Source: Paraburkholderia sp. BL10I2N1 | GTDB taxonomy: Bacteria; Pseudomonadota; Gammaproteobacteria; Burkholderiales; Burkholderiaceae | Assembly: GCF_004361815.1 (NCBI RefSeq) | Contig: NZ_SNWA01000001.1 | Coordinates: 1,426,001 to 1,490,000, forward strand | DNA length: 64,000 nt | Direction: 5' to 3' | Part shown: positions 27,337 through 36,253 of the stretch, one piece after another | Layout: every line of letters starts with the position of its first letter | Position numbering within the stretch: the first letter of the stretch is position 1 | Position numbers and translations under genes: made by a program | Notes under the pieces: model-generated | The model's database searches: none | What the model was told of the DNA's origin: nothing | Seen by the model: the letters and a program-made list of their open reading frames with translations, nothing else

Positions 27337-27834
27337 CTACTGGGAGACAGGCTCGCCTGTCGAAGACGGACGGGCCGATTGAGCGCCCGCTGTATCAGTG
27401 GGGTTTGCTGCAGAAGGAGCGGACGCCGGTGACTGCGGTGTAACACCCGCTGCAGTGCCTCTCACGAACTGCTTGAAATCGGCTCCCGCTTTCCATGGAT
27501 TCGGTTTGCAGCCGAGCGAACTATCGCAGTGCGCGGCGAAGCCGATCGTTGCGGTGCCGTCGCTATTGGGTGTCAGCGTGATCTGGTACGCAAGCGCGCG
27601 TTTGCCGCCATCGGGCCCGGCGGTCTGGATCAGCGTATCGCTGACGGTTTGCACATCATAGGTTGACACCTGTGTGACCCACGCCTGCGCGCGCTTCCAC
27701 CACAGATCGCATTGGGCCTTGTTCGCGCAGGTAAGCGGTGCGGTCGCGATCTGCATCGTGTCGGGGTCAACCTGGCCGCGTGTCGAGCACCCCGCGGCCA
27801 GCACGCATAGCACAGCCACCAGACCTTTTTTCAT
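27337..27834 (-). CDS. Putative lipoprotein of unknown function
   Basis: About 165 residues. A lipoprotein signal peptide (MKKGLVAVLCVLAAGC, lipobox Cys16) precedes a mature domain with four Cys that could form disulfides, notably CANKAQC and CDSSLGC. The C-terminal 40 residues are Pro/Ala/Ser/Thr-rich and probably disordered. ATG 27834 is preceded by GGAG; the longer open frame to 27936 has no lipoprotein signal. I do not recognise a functional family. Confidence 0.8.
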   Translation of the reverse strand: MKKGLVAVLCVLAAGCSTRGQVDPDTMQIATAPLTCANKAQCDLWWKRAQAWVTQVSTYDVQTVSDTLIQTAGPDGGKRALAYQITLTPNSDGTATIGFAAHCDSSLGCKPNPWKAGADFKQFVRGTAAGVTPQSPASAPSAANPTDTAGAQSARPSSTGEPVSQ

Positions 27835-28048
27835 CGCGTAGCTCCATGCCACCGTTGCGCGTCGGGTCCATTTCATCGCGGCCCGATCGTATGTCATGAA
27901 AGTTTGACCGACCAAGGCCGACGACGTTTCATGCACACTTTTGATCTACCTCAGGTCGCGGAGATTTTGCCGATCGACGGCGTGTGGCAGTTGCTGATCG
28001 CGTGGCTGTTACCGTGCGCAAGGACGGATGGCGCGCCACGCCGAAATG

Positions 28049-28076
28049 AAAAAAGGCAGCATCGCGCTGCCCTCTT
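28049..28076 (-). terminator. Rho-independent terminator of gshA
   Basis: On the minus strand GGCAGC/GCTGCC with a 5-base loop is followed by six T residues, about 30 bases past the gshA stop. Confidence 0.85.
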
Positions 28077-28099
28077 TCGTACAACGATTGGCTGCAGGA

Positions 28100-29713
28100 T
28101 CACACGCTGAAGCGATTCAAAGTGTATGCGCGATAGGCAGCGACGAATGCATCGAACGAGCCGACTTCCTCGCGCTCGAGCTTCGCCTGTTCTTCGAGCG
28201 ACTTTGCCGCAGACTCAGCGAACGCCTGCTGTTCGTCGACGGGCAGCGGACGCGAGTGGAAATATGCGGCATGCGCTTCGCTCTGCTCGAGGCCGAATTG
28301 CAGGAAGCTCTGCTGCCTGTCGCGCATTGTTTCCAGTACGCGTGCCGACGGCGTCAACGATACATCAGCGAGCTTTGCGCGTTGCGTCGCGACAGCACGA
28401 GCGTGCGAGTCGTCGCCGCGCAATGCGTCGAGCGTTGCCGCGGCGCTGTCGATCTTCGCGAAGAGTTCGTGCGCCCAGTCGAGCATCGGGATGCTGCGTC
28501 CCTCGCGCGTCAGTTCCAGACCCGCCTTGCGCCCTTCCATCGTGACGCGGCCAAAGTTCGCGTTGGATTCGGCATAGGCAGCCGGCGGCAGTAGTGCGCT
28601 GTCGTCGAGCGCGCAGACCAGCAGATAGGCGTCGAGAAAGCGCGACGTTTCGAGCGAGATTCCGATCGGCTCAAAAGGATCGATATCCATGCAGCGCACT
28701 TCGACGTACTGCACACCGCGCGCGGCGAGAGCATGCAGCGGACGCTCGCCAGGATACGTGATGCGCTTTGGCCGGATCGTCGAATAGAACTCGTTTTCGA
28801 TCTGCAGCACGTTAGTGTTGATCTGCACCCACTCGCCGTCGCGCTGCGTGCCGATCGCCTCGTACGGCGGATAGGGCTGGCTGACCGCTTTTGCGAGTGC
28901 GTCGAGATAGCCGGGCAGCGTGTCGTAGTCGGCATGCAGCGCGGCCTGCGCAGTGGTGTTCGAATAACCGAGATCGCTCATCCGCAGGCTCGTCGCGTAT
29001 GGGCGATAGAACGTGTCGGCGTCGAAGGTTTCGAGCGTATGCGCGCGGTCGCGCAGGAAGCGGCGATCAAGTGCCGGCGATGCGCCGAACAGATACATCA
29101 GCAGCCAGTTCGTACGGCGGAAATTGCGGATCAGTGCGAGGTAGCGTTCCGACTGGAAATCGACGGGGCTCGCCGTGGACTGCTGATCCGCGTGAAGCAC
29201 GCGCCACACTTCTTCGTTCAGCGAATAGTTGTAGTGAATGCCCGCAATGCATTGCATCGTGCGCCCGTAGCGCAGCGCCAGACCGGTGCGGTACACATAC
29301 TTCAGCTTGCCGATATTGGATGTGCCGTATTGCGCGATCGGGATCTCGTCGTCGGCGGGCAAGAGGCCTGGCATCGAGTTGTTCCAGAGAATCTCGTCGC
29401 CGAGCTCTGCGTAGACGAAACGATGCAGCTCGTCGAGTTTTTCCAGCGTGATGGAGACGTCGTGTTCGGCCGGTGTGATCAGTTCGAGCAACGCTTCCGA
29501 ATAGTCGGTGGTCAGCGACGGGTGCGTCAGGGCGGAGCCCAGCGCGCGCGGATGCGGCGTCATCGCGAGCTGGCCATGGTGCGTCACGCGCAGGCTTTCT
29601 TTTTCGATGCCGCGCAGACCGGCCGTCAGCGCGTCGCGCTGCGGGCCGGATGTCAGCACAGACAGGCGGTGCGAAAAGGCGTCGGTCGTGCGGAGAGGTG
29701 TCGTGTTGGGCAT
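28100..29713 (-). CDS. gshA: Glutamate-cysteine ligase (E. coli GshA type)
   Basis: About 537 residues. Catalyses ATP-dependent gamma-glutamylcysteine formation, the first step of glutathione synthesis. The N-terminal GIEKESLRV block (about 34-42), the YGTSNIGKLKYVYRTGL block and QCIAGIHYNYS are characteristic of the gamma-proteobacterial-type enzyme. Length is slightly above E. coli GshA (518). A TTG at 29755 would add 14 residues; I chose ATG 29713. A strong terminator follows. Confidence 0.96.
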   Translation of the reverse strand: MPNTTPLRTTDAFSHRLSVLTSGPQRDALTAGLRGIEKESLRVTHHGQLAMTPHPRALGSALTHPSLTTDYSEALLELITPAEHDVSITLEKLDELHRFVYAELGDEILWNNSMPGLLPADDEIPIAQYGTSNIGKLKYVYRTGLALRYGRTMQCIAGIHYNYSLNEEVWRVLHADQQSTASPVDFQSERYLALIRNFRRTNWLLMYLFGASPALDRRFLRDRAHTLETFDADTFYRPYATSLRMSDLGYSNTTAQAALHADYDTLPGYLDALAKAVSQPYPPYEAIGTQRDGEWVQINTNVLQIENEFYSTIRPKRITYPGERPLHALAARGVQYVEVRCMDIDPFEPIGISLETSRFLDAYLLVCALDDSALLPPAAYAESNANFGRVTMEGRKAGLELTREGRSIPMLDWAHELFAKIDSAAATLDALRGDDSHARAVATQRAKLADVSLTPSARVLETMRDRQQSFLQFGLEQSEAHAAYFHSRPLPVDEQQAFAESAAKSLEEQAKLEREEVGSFDAFVAAYRAYTLNRFSV

Positions 29714-29879
29714 TGATGCAGGTCGTGCGTTATCGGCGCTTTGTGCGGCCGACAACGATCGGCGGAATTTTCAGTAGCGGGCACTTTAACATCTCGCCAG
29801 AACCCCTGCTTGAGGCCGCTTCGGCGGCCGGTTCCGCGTCTCCGGGACTACCCTGGAATCGCCGTTTCCCCGACACCCG

Positions 29880-30824
29880 TCAACCGCCGCGCGCCCCTCC
29901 CGCGCGGTCCGCGACCTCATTCCACAGATGCATGGCGGCATAGGCGCGCCATGGCCGCCATGTGTCCGTGCGTGTGCGTTGCTGGGTCGGACGGACGAGC
30001 GTCGGGTCGCGCATGGCAATCGACTGCATCAGCACCAGGTCCCACGCCGGCCACGCATCGGCATCGCGCCATGCGCGCATCGCGACGTATTCGACCGTCC
30101 ACGGCCCGATGCCGGGCAACGCGAGCAGCGCGGCACGCAATGCCATCGCGTCGATATCGGCGTCATGGGTGTGGTCGATGGGCACGGCGCCGGAGGCCAC
30201 CGCCTGCGCAAAGCCTTGCAACGCGGCCACACGTTTGCCAGGCATGCCAATCTGCGCGAGATCGACGGCAGCAAGAGCCGCAGGCGTCGGAAAGCGCCAG
30301 GCGGTGCGCTCGTGCATATGGCCTTCGATGCGCTGTCCGGCGCGCTGCACGAGCCGGCCGATGATCGTGGTGGCCGCCTTCACGCTGACCTGCTGGCCGA
30401 CGATTGCCCGGACCACCAGCTCGAAGCCGGACCAGGCTCCCGGCACGCGCAGACCCGGCGCGGCTTCGACGAGCGGGGCAAGCCACGGGTCGCTGGCGAA
30501 GTGCGAGCGGATCGCCGCCGGATCGGCGTGCAGGTCGAACATGCGCGCGATGGGCGCGGCGAGCGCCTCGGCATGGCGGCCGACCTCACCTTCGAGCGTG
30601 GCGACGATGCAGCGCTTCTTCGGATGCAGACGGACGGTCAGCGTGCCGCTGTCGCCGGCCCACTCGATTGCGCGACGATACGCGCTGTCTTCGACCGCTT
30701 CGACGCCAGGTGTCGCGCGTCCCGCGAAGAAACGCAGGATGCGCGGCCAGTCGAAAGGCGGTTTGAACGGCAGTTCGAGAGAAGCGGCGGATGTTGCGGA
30801 CGGAATGGGCCTAAGGGTGCTCAA
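29880..30824 (-). CDS. alkA: DNA-3-methyladenine glycosylase II (AlkA)
   Basis: A 314-residue glycosylase that removes alkylated bases such as 3-methyladenine from DNA. The helix-hairpin-helix-GPD region LPGIGPWTVEYVAMRAW is followed by DADAWPAWDL, where the second Asp corresponds to the catalytic Asp of AlkA. The N-terminal AlkA-N domain is present. Its start overlaps the ada stop by four bases, so the two are translationally coupled and should be induced together by alkylation damage. Confidence 0.94.
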   Translation of the reverse strand: MSTLRPIPSATSAASLELPFKPPFDWPRILRFFAGRATPGVEAVEDSAYRRAIEWAGDSGTLTVRLHPKKRCIVATLEGEVGRHAEALAAPIARMFDLHADPAAIRSHFASDPWLAPLVEAAPGLRVPGAWSGFELVVRAIVGQQVSVKAATTIIGRLVQRAGQRIEGHMHERTAWRFPTPAALAAVDLAQIGMPGKRVAALQGFAQAVASGAVPIDHTHDADIDAMALRAALLALPGIGPWTVEYVAMRAWRDADAWPAWDLVLMQSIAMRDPTLVRPTQQRTRTDTWRPWRAYAAMHLWNEVADRAGGARGG

Positions 30825-31933
30825 GCGACGTGATCCAGATCGTTGGTTTCGGCAGGCGCAGCGGCTACCGCGCCCGTGTGGCGAGCTTCAGTGTCGAGCA
30901 GCGCTGCCTTGCGCGGCAGGCCCCAGCGGTAGCCCGCGAGCGCACCACCCTTCTGCACGACACGATGACACGGAATCGCGAGTGCTACCGGATTGGTCGC
31001 GCAGGCGCTGGCGACAGCACGTACCGCGCGCGGTGAACCGACGGCTTCGGCGATATCGGAATAGCTACGCGTCTCGCCGTACGGGATGCGCCGCAACGCG
31101 TCCCAGACCCGCAGTTTGAAGGCGGTGGCGGCGATATCGAGCGGCAGGTCGAAATGCTGGCGTGTACCGTGCAGATAGGCGTCGATCTGCCGGAGGAACG
31201 GCGCGAGCTTCAGCGGATCGTCGATCAGCATGGCATTCGCGAATTCGCCGCGCAGGTCGTCGACCAGCCCGGCGACCTCGTCACCGAAGGAGATCTTGCA
31301 GATGCCCTTGTCGGTCGCCGCGACGAGCACGAAGCCGAGCGACGTCGGCGCACTGCCGTAGCGCACGGTGAGACCCTTGCCCTTGTGGCGGTAGGCCGAC
31401 GGCGCCATGCCCAGTTCGGCCGGCGCGTTGTCGTACATCCGTGATGGCGAACTGAAGCCCGCGTCGACGGTGGCGCGGGTGACGTCGGTGCCGCGTTGCA
31501 GGGCGTCGCGCAGCGCTGCGCCACGCTGCGCGGCCTGATACTCGCGCGGCGACACGCCTGTTACGCGCTTGAACAGTCTCTGCAGGTGAAATGGGCTGAC
31601 GTGGACCGCTTCGCTCAGCTGGGCGAGCGTGAGACGTTGCTGGGGGTCGGCATCGAGCGCCGCGCAGGCGCGGTTCACGATGTCGAGCTCGCGCGGCAGG
31701 CCGCCGGGCTGGCAGCGTTTGCAGTCGCGATAGCCCGCGGCGCGCGCTTCGTCTGCGGTAACGAAAAATTCGACGTTTTCACGGCGCGGCGGACGTGATG
31801 CGCACGACGGCCGGCAAAAGACCCCCGTCGTGCGGACGGCGTAAAAGAACACGCCGTCTGCCTGGGCGTCGCGTTCGGTGAGGGCGGTCCAGCGCTCGGC
31901 GTCGGTGGACCAGGCGAGTTGTGTGGCGTTCAT
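30821..31933 (-). CDS. ada: Ada: methylated-DNA methyltransferase and transcriptional activator
   Basis: A 370-residue three-part protein. The N-terminal Ada domain has the four zinc-binding Cys (FCRPSC and CKRC; the first is the methyl-phosphotriester acceptor). An AraC-type DNA-binding domain follows (about 95-190), then the O6-methylguanine methyltransferase with active-site PCHRV. Self-methylation turns it into an activator of its own operon. Followed directly by alkA. The C-terminal tail after the methyltransferase is Ala-rich. Confidence 0.96.
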   Translation of the reverse strand: MNATQLAWSTDAERWTALTERDAQADGVFFYAVRTTGVFCRPSCASRPPRRENVEFFVTADEARAAGYRDCKRCQPGGLPRELDIVNRACAALDADPQQRLTLAQLSEAVHVSPFHLQRLFKRVTGVSPREYQAAQRGAALRDALQRGTDVTRATVDAGFSSPSRMYDNAPAELGMAPSAYRHKGKGLTVRYGSAPTSLGFVLVAATDKGICKISFGDEVAGLVDDLRGEFANAMLIDDPLKLAPFLRQIDAYLHGTRQHFDLPLDIAATAFKLRVWDALRRIPYGETRSYSDIAEAVGSPRAVRAVASACATNPVALAIPCHRVVQKGGALAGYRWGLPRKAALLDTEARHTGAVAAAPAETNDLDHVA

Positions 31934-32105
31934 GACGTTCTCGACAGGACGGTTTCGATGGTCCTAATGTAGTCCGCAGAGCCTTACAGTACGCTCCGGT
32001 TCTTGCTCTGTCATTGGGCCGCCCGGGTTAGCCGGCAATTGTTGGGGTCGAATCCCAGGAGAGAGCACAAATCGGCATCGCCTCGGGTTTTCCCTTAAAA
32101 ATCTA

Positions 32106-32134
32106 TTGCGTCGCACCAACCCGTTGTGTATAGT
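32106..32134 (+). promoter_or_regulatory. Sigma-70-type promoter of the candidate small RNA
   Basis: TTGCGT (32106-32111, four of six) and TATAGT (32129-32134, five of six) are separated by exactly 17 bases. Confidence 0.7.
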
Positions 32135-32140
32135 TGTCTC

Positions 32141-32202
32141 TGTCTCCTCCATGTCTCCTCCTGATATGGATTCAGCCCGCTCCCTGTGAGCGGGCTTTTT
32201 TT
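32141..32202 (+). ncRNA. Candidate small RNA with two anti-Shine-Dalgarno-like repeats
   Basis: A start about seven bases after the -10 would give an RNA of about 60 nt that ends at a strong terminator. Its 5' half is a tandem repeat, TGTCTCCTCC twice with one base between, preceded by a partial TGTCTC unit. Each copy carries CUCCUCC, complementary to GGAGG ribosome sites and like the anti-SD end of 16S rRNA. No start codon with a usable frame lies in it. By design it resembles small RNAs that block ribosome sites through CU-rich loops. Expression is inferred, not shown; a short leader of the downstream VOC gene is the alternative. Confidence 0.6.
32174..32202 (+). terminator. Rho-independent terminator of the candidate small RNA
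   Basis: AGCCCGCTC pairs with GAGCGGGCT around a 5-base loop and is followed by a run of seven T. There is no upstream protein gene on this strand for it to serve. Confidence 0.92.
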
Positions 32203-32369
32203 CGCCTGCTAACTGTACGACAGCGCGGACAACGGCATGAAATCGGCAGGCAGCCAGCAGGCAGTCATCCGCCGAGCCATCCAGCGGCATTAGCACCCGC
32301 CTCGTCTTCCTCCTACACTCGTAGACTGCCATCCAGCGGCATGAAGAACCGGACGAAGGAGGCTTTTCC

Positions 32370-32795
32370 ATGAAGTTTCACATTCGTGAGATCGACCACG
32401 TCGTGATCAGGACCACCGATCTCGATGCGATGACCCGTTTTTACCGCGATGTACTTGGCTGCAGCGTGGAGAAGGAACAGGCTGATCTTGGGCTCACTCA
32501 GTTACGCGCCGGGCGCTCGCTGATCGACCTGCTGAAGGTCGGCGGGAAGATCGATCGCCCGGAGAGCGGCGCGCCGGGCGCGGGACGCAATATGGATCAT
32601 CTGTGCCTGCGCATCGAGCCCTTCGACACCGATGCGCTCAAGGCGCATCTCATCGTCCACGGGGCGCGGCCGGGAGAGCCGGCACTGCGATATGGCGCGG
32701 ACGGCTACGGCCCTTCGCTGTATCTGTTCGACCCAGAAGGCAATATGGTCGAACTGAAAGGGCCACCCGAAGCGGCGCGCGAGACGTCCCTGTAG
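32370..32795 (+). CDS. VOC-family (glyoxalase/dioxygenase fold) protein
   Basis: A 141-residue single-domain protein of the vicinal oxygen chelate superfamily. The N-terminal IDHVVIRTTDLDAMTRFYRDVLG and the later NMDHLCLRI supply the usual metal-ligand His, and the C-terminal SLYLFDPEGNMVELKG supplies the Glu. Such proteins include glyoxalases, dioxygenases and antibiotic-binding proteins; the substrate cannot be told. A strong ribosome site GAAGGAGG precedes the ATG. Confidence 0.9.
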   Translation: MKFHIREIDHVVIRTTDLDAMTRFYRDVLGCSVEKEQADLGLTQLRAGRSLIDLLKVGGKIDRPESGAPGAGRNMDHLCLRIEPFDTDALKAHLIVHGARPGEPALRYGADGYGPSLYLFDPEGNMVELKGPPEAARETSL

Positions 32796-32853
32796 CTTCG
32801 TCGCCAATGAGCCCTGCCGGGTTCCGCTGCGCCCCATGGAGTCGGTGACGCGC

Positions 32854-33408
32854 TCAGACGCTGGCCGGCGCCTTCAACACGGTCCACTCGATCGGCACCG
32901 GATCGGCTTCGGTGCTGCCGAGCCACGCGGCGCTGTCCTGCACCGTGCATTGCAGTCGCATCGTCCGTTCGGCGAGGCCGCCAAGGGCCTCGGCGACGCC
33001 TTCACCCAGCGACCAAACCGTCACATTCCGCAGACGCTCGACCTTGCTGCGCACGCCCTGCCACCAGATATCGGAGGTTCGGCCCGCATACGCGATCACG
33101 ATCACCTCGTTCGCTCGACCGCTTGCCTTCGCGATGCGCCGTTCGTCCGGCTGACCGACGTCGATCCAGGTTTCGATGGCGCCGGTCAGGTCCTTTTGCC
33201 AGAGATCGGGCTCATCGGTATCCGACAGCCCCTTGCAGAATTCGAGCCGCTCCTGCGCGAACAGCGCGAACGCGGCGACGCGGACCATCATTCGCTCGTC
33301 GGTTTCAGACGGGTGGCGCGCGATGGTCAGCTGATGGTCGGCATAGTAGTGCCGGTCCATGTTGGCGATCTGGAGTTCCGCCTTGTAAATCGTCGATTTT
33401 AGAGCCAT
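32854..33408 (-). CDS. yaeQ: YaeQ-family protein
   Basis: A 184-residue protein of the YaeQ family, PD-(D/E)XK-like fold, function not established. It shows the family pattern: MALKSTIYKAELQIANMDRHYY at the start, then TDERMMVRVAAFALFA and EPDLWQKDLTGAIETWIDVGQPDERRIAKA. A 9-base-stem hairpin with a TTCG loop (33417-33438) lies just before its start. Confidence 0.93.
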   Translation of the reverse strand: MALKSTIYKAELQIANMDRHYYADHQLTIARHPSETDERMMVRVAAFALFAQERLEFCKGLSDTDEPDLWQKDLTGAIETWIDVGQPDERRIAKASGRANEVIVIAYAGRTSDIWWQGVRSKVERLRNVTVWSLGEGVAEALGGLAERTMRLQCTVQDSAAWLGSTEADPVPIEWTVLKAPASV

Positions 33409-33416
33409 GCAGGATC

Positions 33417-33438
33417 AAGGGCCGCTTCGGCGGCCCTT
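33417..33438. terminator. TTCG-loop hairpin between the LysR gene and yaeQ
   Basis: AAGGGCCGC-TTCG-GCGGCCCTT, a perfect 9-base stem, lies 26 bases past the LysR stop and eight bases before the yaeQ start. A long T run is lacking, so termination efficiency is uncertain. Confidence 0.45.
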
Positions 33439-33464
33439 TCAGAATAAGGGTTAAGCAGCGACTT

Positions 33465-34442
33465 TCAGGTCGCCGCGGTGGCATCGAACGGCGTGCCGTA
33501 CACCTCGGCGGCGGCCTCGCGAAGCGCGTCGAGCACCACCGACGCCGCCGGCGAAAGCAGATGCGACTGGCGCGTGATGATACCGAATGCGTCCATCCTG
33601 CACGGCAAGTCGATCGGCAGGCGCTTCAGCACGCCGTACTGCTGATACTGCCGCGCGACCTCGTCAGGCAACACGGCCAACATGTCACTCTGCAAAAGCA
33701 GGCTCGAGATCGCCAGAAAATTGTTCGTATTGACGACGTTTTGCGGCGGATTCAGTCCGATCTGCGAAAAGATCATATCGAACCGGTGCCGCAGCACGCT
33801 ACCGGGCGGATGCAGTACCCAGCTAGCGTTGACGATGCCGCGCAACGTCAGCCCCGCCTCGCCTTCGAGCGGATGGCCGGGCCGTGCGACCACACATAAC
33901 GGCTCATCGGCGAGCGGTTCATAGCGGACCTCGGTCTTTAACTGGTCCTGCCGTTCGAGCACCCGGCCGATCATGATATCCAGTTCGCCCTCCGCCACAC
34001 GCGGCAGCATCACATCCGACGTTTCGACCTGCACCCAGATCTGCAACTGCGGATAGCGCGCCTTCACGCTGGCTATCGCGCGCGGCACCATCGTCGCGGC
34101 TGCCGTCGCGATCACGCCGATGCGCACCTGTCCCGCAAGTCCGGCCCGCAATGCCGATATTTCATCATGCGCGTGACTCAGGTTTGACAGCACCATCCGC
34201 GCGTGGCGAATCATCACCTCACCGTACAGGGTGGCGTGCATGCCGTGCGGCGTCCGGTCGAAGAGACTCACGCCCAGCATGTCCTCCAGTTCCTTCAGCA
34301 AACGGGATGCCGCGGGCTGCGTCATCCCGAGCACGTCGGCAGCGCGCCGGACGTTGCCCTCTTCCTCCATCGCGGCGAGCAGTAACAGCTGTCGGGTCTT
34401 GAGCCGCGCGCGGACGAACCAGTTCGAGTAGCTGCGTGTCAT
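33465..34442 (-). CDS. LysR-family transcriptional regulator (GbpR-like)
   Basis: A 325-residue LTTR. The N-terminal helix-turn-helix (about 19-70, RAADVLGMTQPAASRLLKELEDMLGVSLFDR) precedes an effector-binding domain from about 95. It resembles regulators of sugar-binding-protein operons. It is divergent from the semialdehyde dehydrogenase-araFGH-dehydratase cluster, which it probably controls with a sugar or sugar acid as ligand. The divergent region has GCCAT/ATGGC arms at about 34550-34577, a possible site. Confidence 0.9.
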   Translation of the reverse strand: MTRSYSNWFVRARLKTRQLLLLAAMEEEGNVRRAADVLGMTQPAASRLLKELEDMLGVSLFDRTPHGMHATLYGEVMIRHARMVLSNLSHAHDEISALRAGLAGQVRIGVIATAAATMVPRAIASVKARYPQLQIWVQVETSDVMLPRVAEGELDIMIGRVLERQDQLKTEVRYEPLADEPLCVVARPGHPLEGEAGLTLRGIVNASWVLHPPGSVLRHRFDMIFSQIGLNPPQNVVNTNNFLAISSLLLQSDMLAVLPDEVARQYQQYGVLKRLPIDLPCRMDAFGIITRQSHLLSPAASVVLDALREAAAEVYGTPFDATAAT

Positions 34443-34652
34443 GGATGTCCCGCTCCGTTGTTTCGTGCGGTTATCTGGGGGATGTCGGCAAAAGACCTGG
34501 CGGTAGGTCGTATCGGCGCCACACCGCGTTGGGCCAGCTGCGATGATGCCATACCAGAAACGATATTGCGATGGCCTAAAAAGGGATTGGAAAGTTATTG
34601 CGGCGACTCATACCATTCGTGAACTTTCACCGGACGGCCGCACTGCGCAGCG

Positions 34653-36125
34653 ATGAATCGCGATCCCCTAGCCCCTCTGTTTCCTCTCGTATCCGGTCCG
34701 TTCCGGCACTACATCAATGGTGCCTGGGAAACCGGTGCGACGACGGGGCTGTCGCTGAATCCATCGGATCTCGACGATCCGATCGGCGAATATGCCCGCG
34801 CCGATGCACGGCAGACCGATGCGGCCATCGAGGCTGCAAGCGCGGCGTTTCGCGAGTGGTCGCTCGCTTCGATCCAGCGGCGGGCCGACGCACTGGATGC
34901 GATCGGCAGTGAGATTCTCGCTCGCAAGGACGAACTTGGCCGCCTGCTGGCGCGCGAGGAAGGCAAGACCCTGCCGGAAGCGATCGCAGAAGCGACGCGC
35001 GCCGGCCAGATCTTCAGGTTTTTCGCCGGCGAGGCGCTGCGCGTTCCCGGGGAACACCGCCCATCGGTGCGCGCCGGAATCGACATCGACGTGACACGCG
35101 AGCCGCTCGGCGTAATCGGGATCATCGCGCCATGGAATTTTCCGCTCGCGATTCCGGCATGGAAGATCGCCCCGGCCCTCGCCTATGGCAACTGCGTCGT
35201 GTTCAAGCCGGCCGAAACGGTTCCAGCGTGCGCGGCGGCGCTGGCCGGGATCATCAATCGCGCGGGGTTGCCGGCGGGCGTCTTCAATCTCGTCATGGGC
35301 AGCGGCCGGCAGGTTGGCGAACGGATCGTCGCCCACCCGCTCGTGCACGCGATCAGCTTCACGGGCTCGGTCGAGACCGGAACACGTGTGCTGCAGTCGG
35401 CGGCCGCGCGGCAGGCCCGCGTGCAGCTTGAGATGGGCGGCAAGAACCCGCTCGTCGTGCTGGCGGACGCAAATCTGGAGAGCGCCGTCGATGCGGCGCT
35501 GAACGGCGCGTTCGTCTCTACCGGACAGCGTTGTACGGCTTCATCGCGGCTGATCGTCGAGCGCGGCGCGTTCGAACCTTTCGTCGAGGCATTGAAGGCG
35601 AAGCTTGCGTCGCTTTCCGTCGATCACGCGCTGAAGCACGGTACCGACATCGGGCCGGTCGCCAACGAGCAGCAGCTCGCAGTGACGCAGGACTACCTGA
35701 ATGTCGGTCGCGAAGAAGGCGCGGAGCTGGTGGCGGGCGGCCGCCGGCTGGAACGGGCAACGCGGGGCTACTTTCTCGAGCCGGCGCTCTTCATTGGTGA
35801 GCCAGCGCATCGGATCGCACGCGAGGAGATTTTCGGTCCGCTCGCCGTTGTACTTCCTGCCGACGACTACGAGCACGCACTGCATCTCGCCAACGACACG
35901 CCGTTTGGCCTGTGCGCAGGCATCTGTACGCAGTCGCTGAAATACGCGCGGCATTTCCGGCGCCACAGTCAGACCGGCATGGTGATGGTGAATCTGCCAA
36001 CCGCGGGCGTCGACTATCACGTGCCGTTCGGCGGTCGCAAAGGCTCGAGTTACGGACCGCGCGAACAGGGCACGTATGCCGTTGAGTTCTACACGACTGT
36101 AAAGACCGCTTACGTCGCGGGCTGA
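34653..36125 (+). CDS. Aldehyde dehydrogenase, probable alpha-ketoglutaric semialdehyde dehydrogenase
   Basis: A 490-residue NAD(P)-dependent dehydrogenase. The nucleotide-binding FTGSVETG, the catalytic-base LEMGGKNPL and the catalytic Cys in GQRCTASSR are all present. In non-phosphorylative pentose oxidation this enzyme converts 2,5-dioxopentanoate to 2-oxoglutarate, and the neighbouring AraFGH and arabonate dehydratase make that the best guess. Succinate semialdehyde is an alternative substrate. First gene of the cluster divergent from lysR. Confidence 0.88.
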   Translation: MNRDPLAPLFPLVSGPFRHYINGAWETGATTGLSLNPSDLDDPIGEYARADARQTDAAIEAASAAFREWSLASIQRRADALDAIGSEILARKDELGRLLAREEGKTLPEAIAEATRAGQIFRFFAGEALRVPGEHRPSVRAGIDIDVTREPLGVIGIIAPWNFPLAIPAWKIAPALAYGNCVVFKPAETVPACAAALAGIINRAGLPAGVFNLVMGSGRQVGERIVAHPLVHAISFTGSVETGTRVLQSAAARQARVQLEMGGKNPLVVLADANLESAVDAALNGAFVSTGQRCTASSRLIVERGAFEPFVEALKAKLASLSVDHALKHGTDIGPVANEQQLAVTQDYLNVGREEGAELVAGGRRLERATRGYFLEPALFIGEPAHRIAREEIFGPLAVVLPADDYEHALHLANDTPFGLCAGICTQSLKYARHFRRHSQTGMVMVNLPTAGVDYHVPFGGRKGSSYGPREQGTYAVEFYTTVKTAYVAG

Positions 36126-36253
36126 AGCACGACGCAACATCGGCCATGACGTGGCAAACCTGCGCGGGCGGGCACCCGGATCCGCACGCGCCAGCATCGA
36201 CCGGCTGCAAAAACATGAAGTACCCGCAGCTTTGATAACTTCAGGAGACACGA

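Larger units (their letters stand above)
31934..32369. other. Intergenic region between ada and the VOC gene
   Basis: A 436-base gap. Its left part presumably holds the ada promoter, which I could not pin down. The centre holds a complete promoter-short transcript-terminator unit (32106-32202) described separately. The right part carries a 15-base direct repeat, GCCATCCAGCGGCAT, at 32276-32290 and 32328-32342, and the ribosome site of the VOC gene. Confidence 0.6.

Noticed and set aside
31964..32371. 135-codon open frame on the minus strand
   Set aside because: It runs across the candidate small RNA promoter and terminator and has no coding bias or domain.
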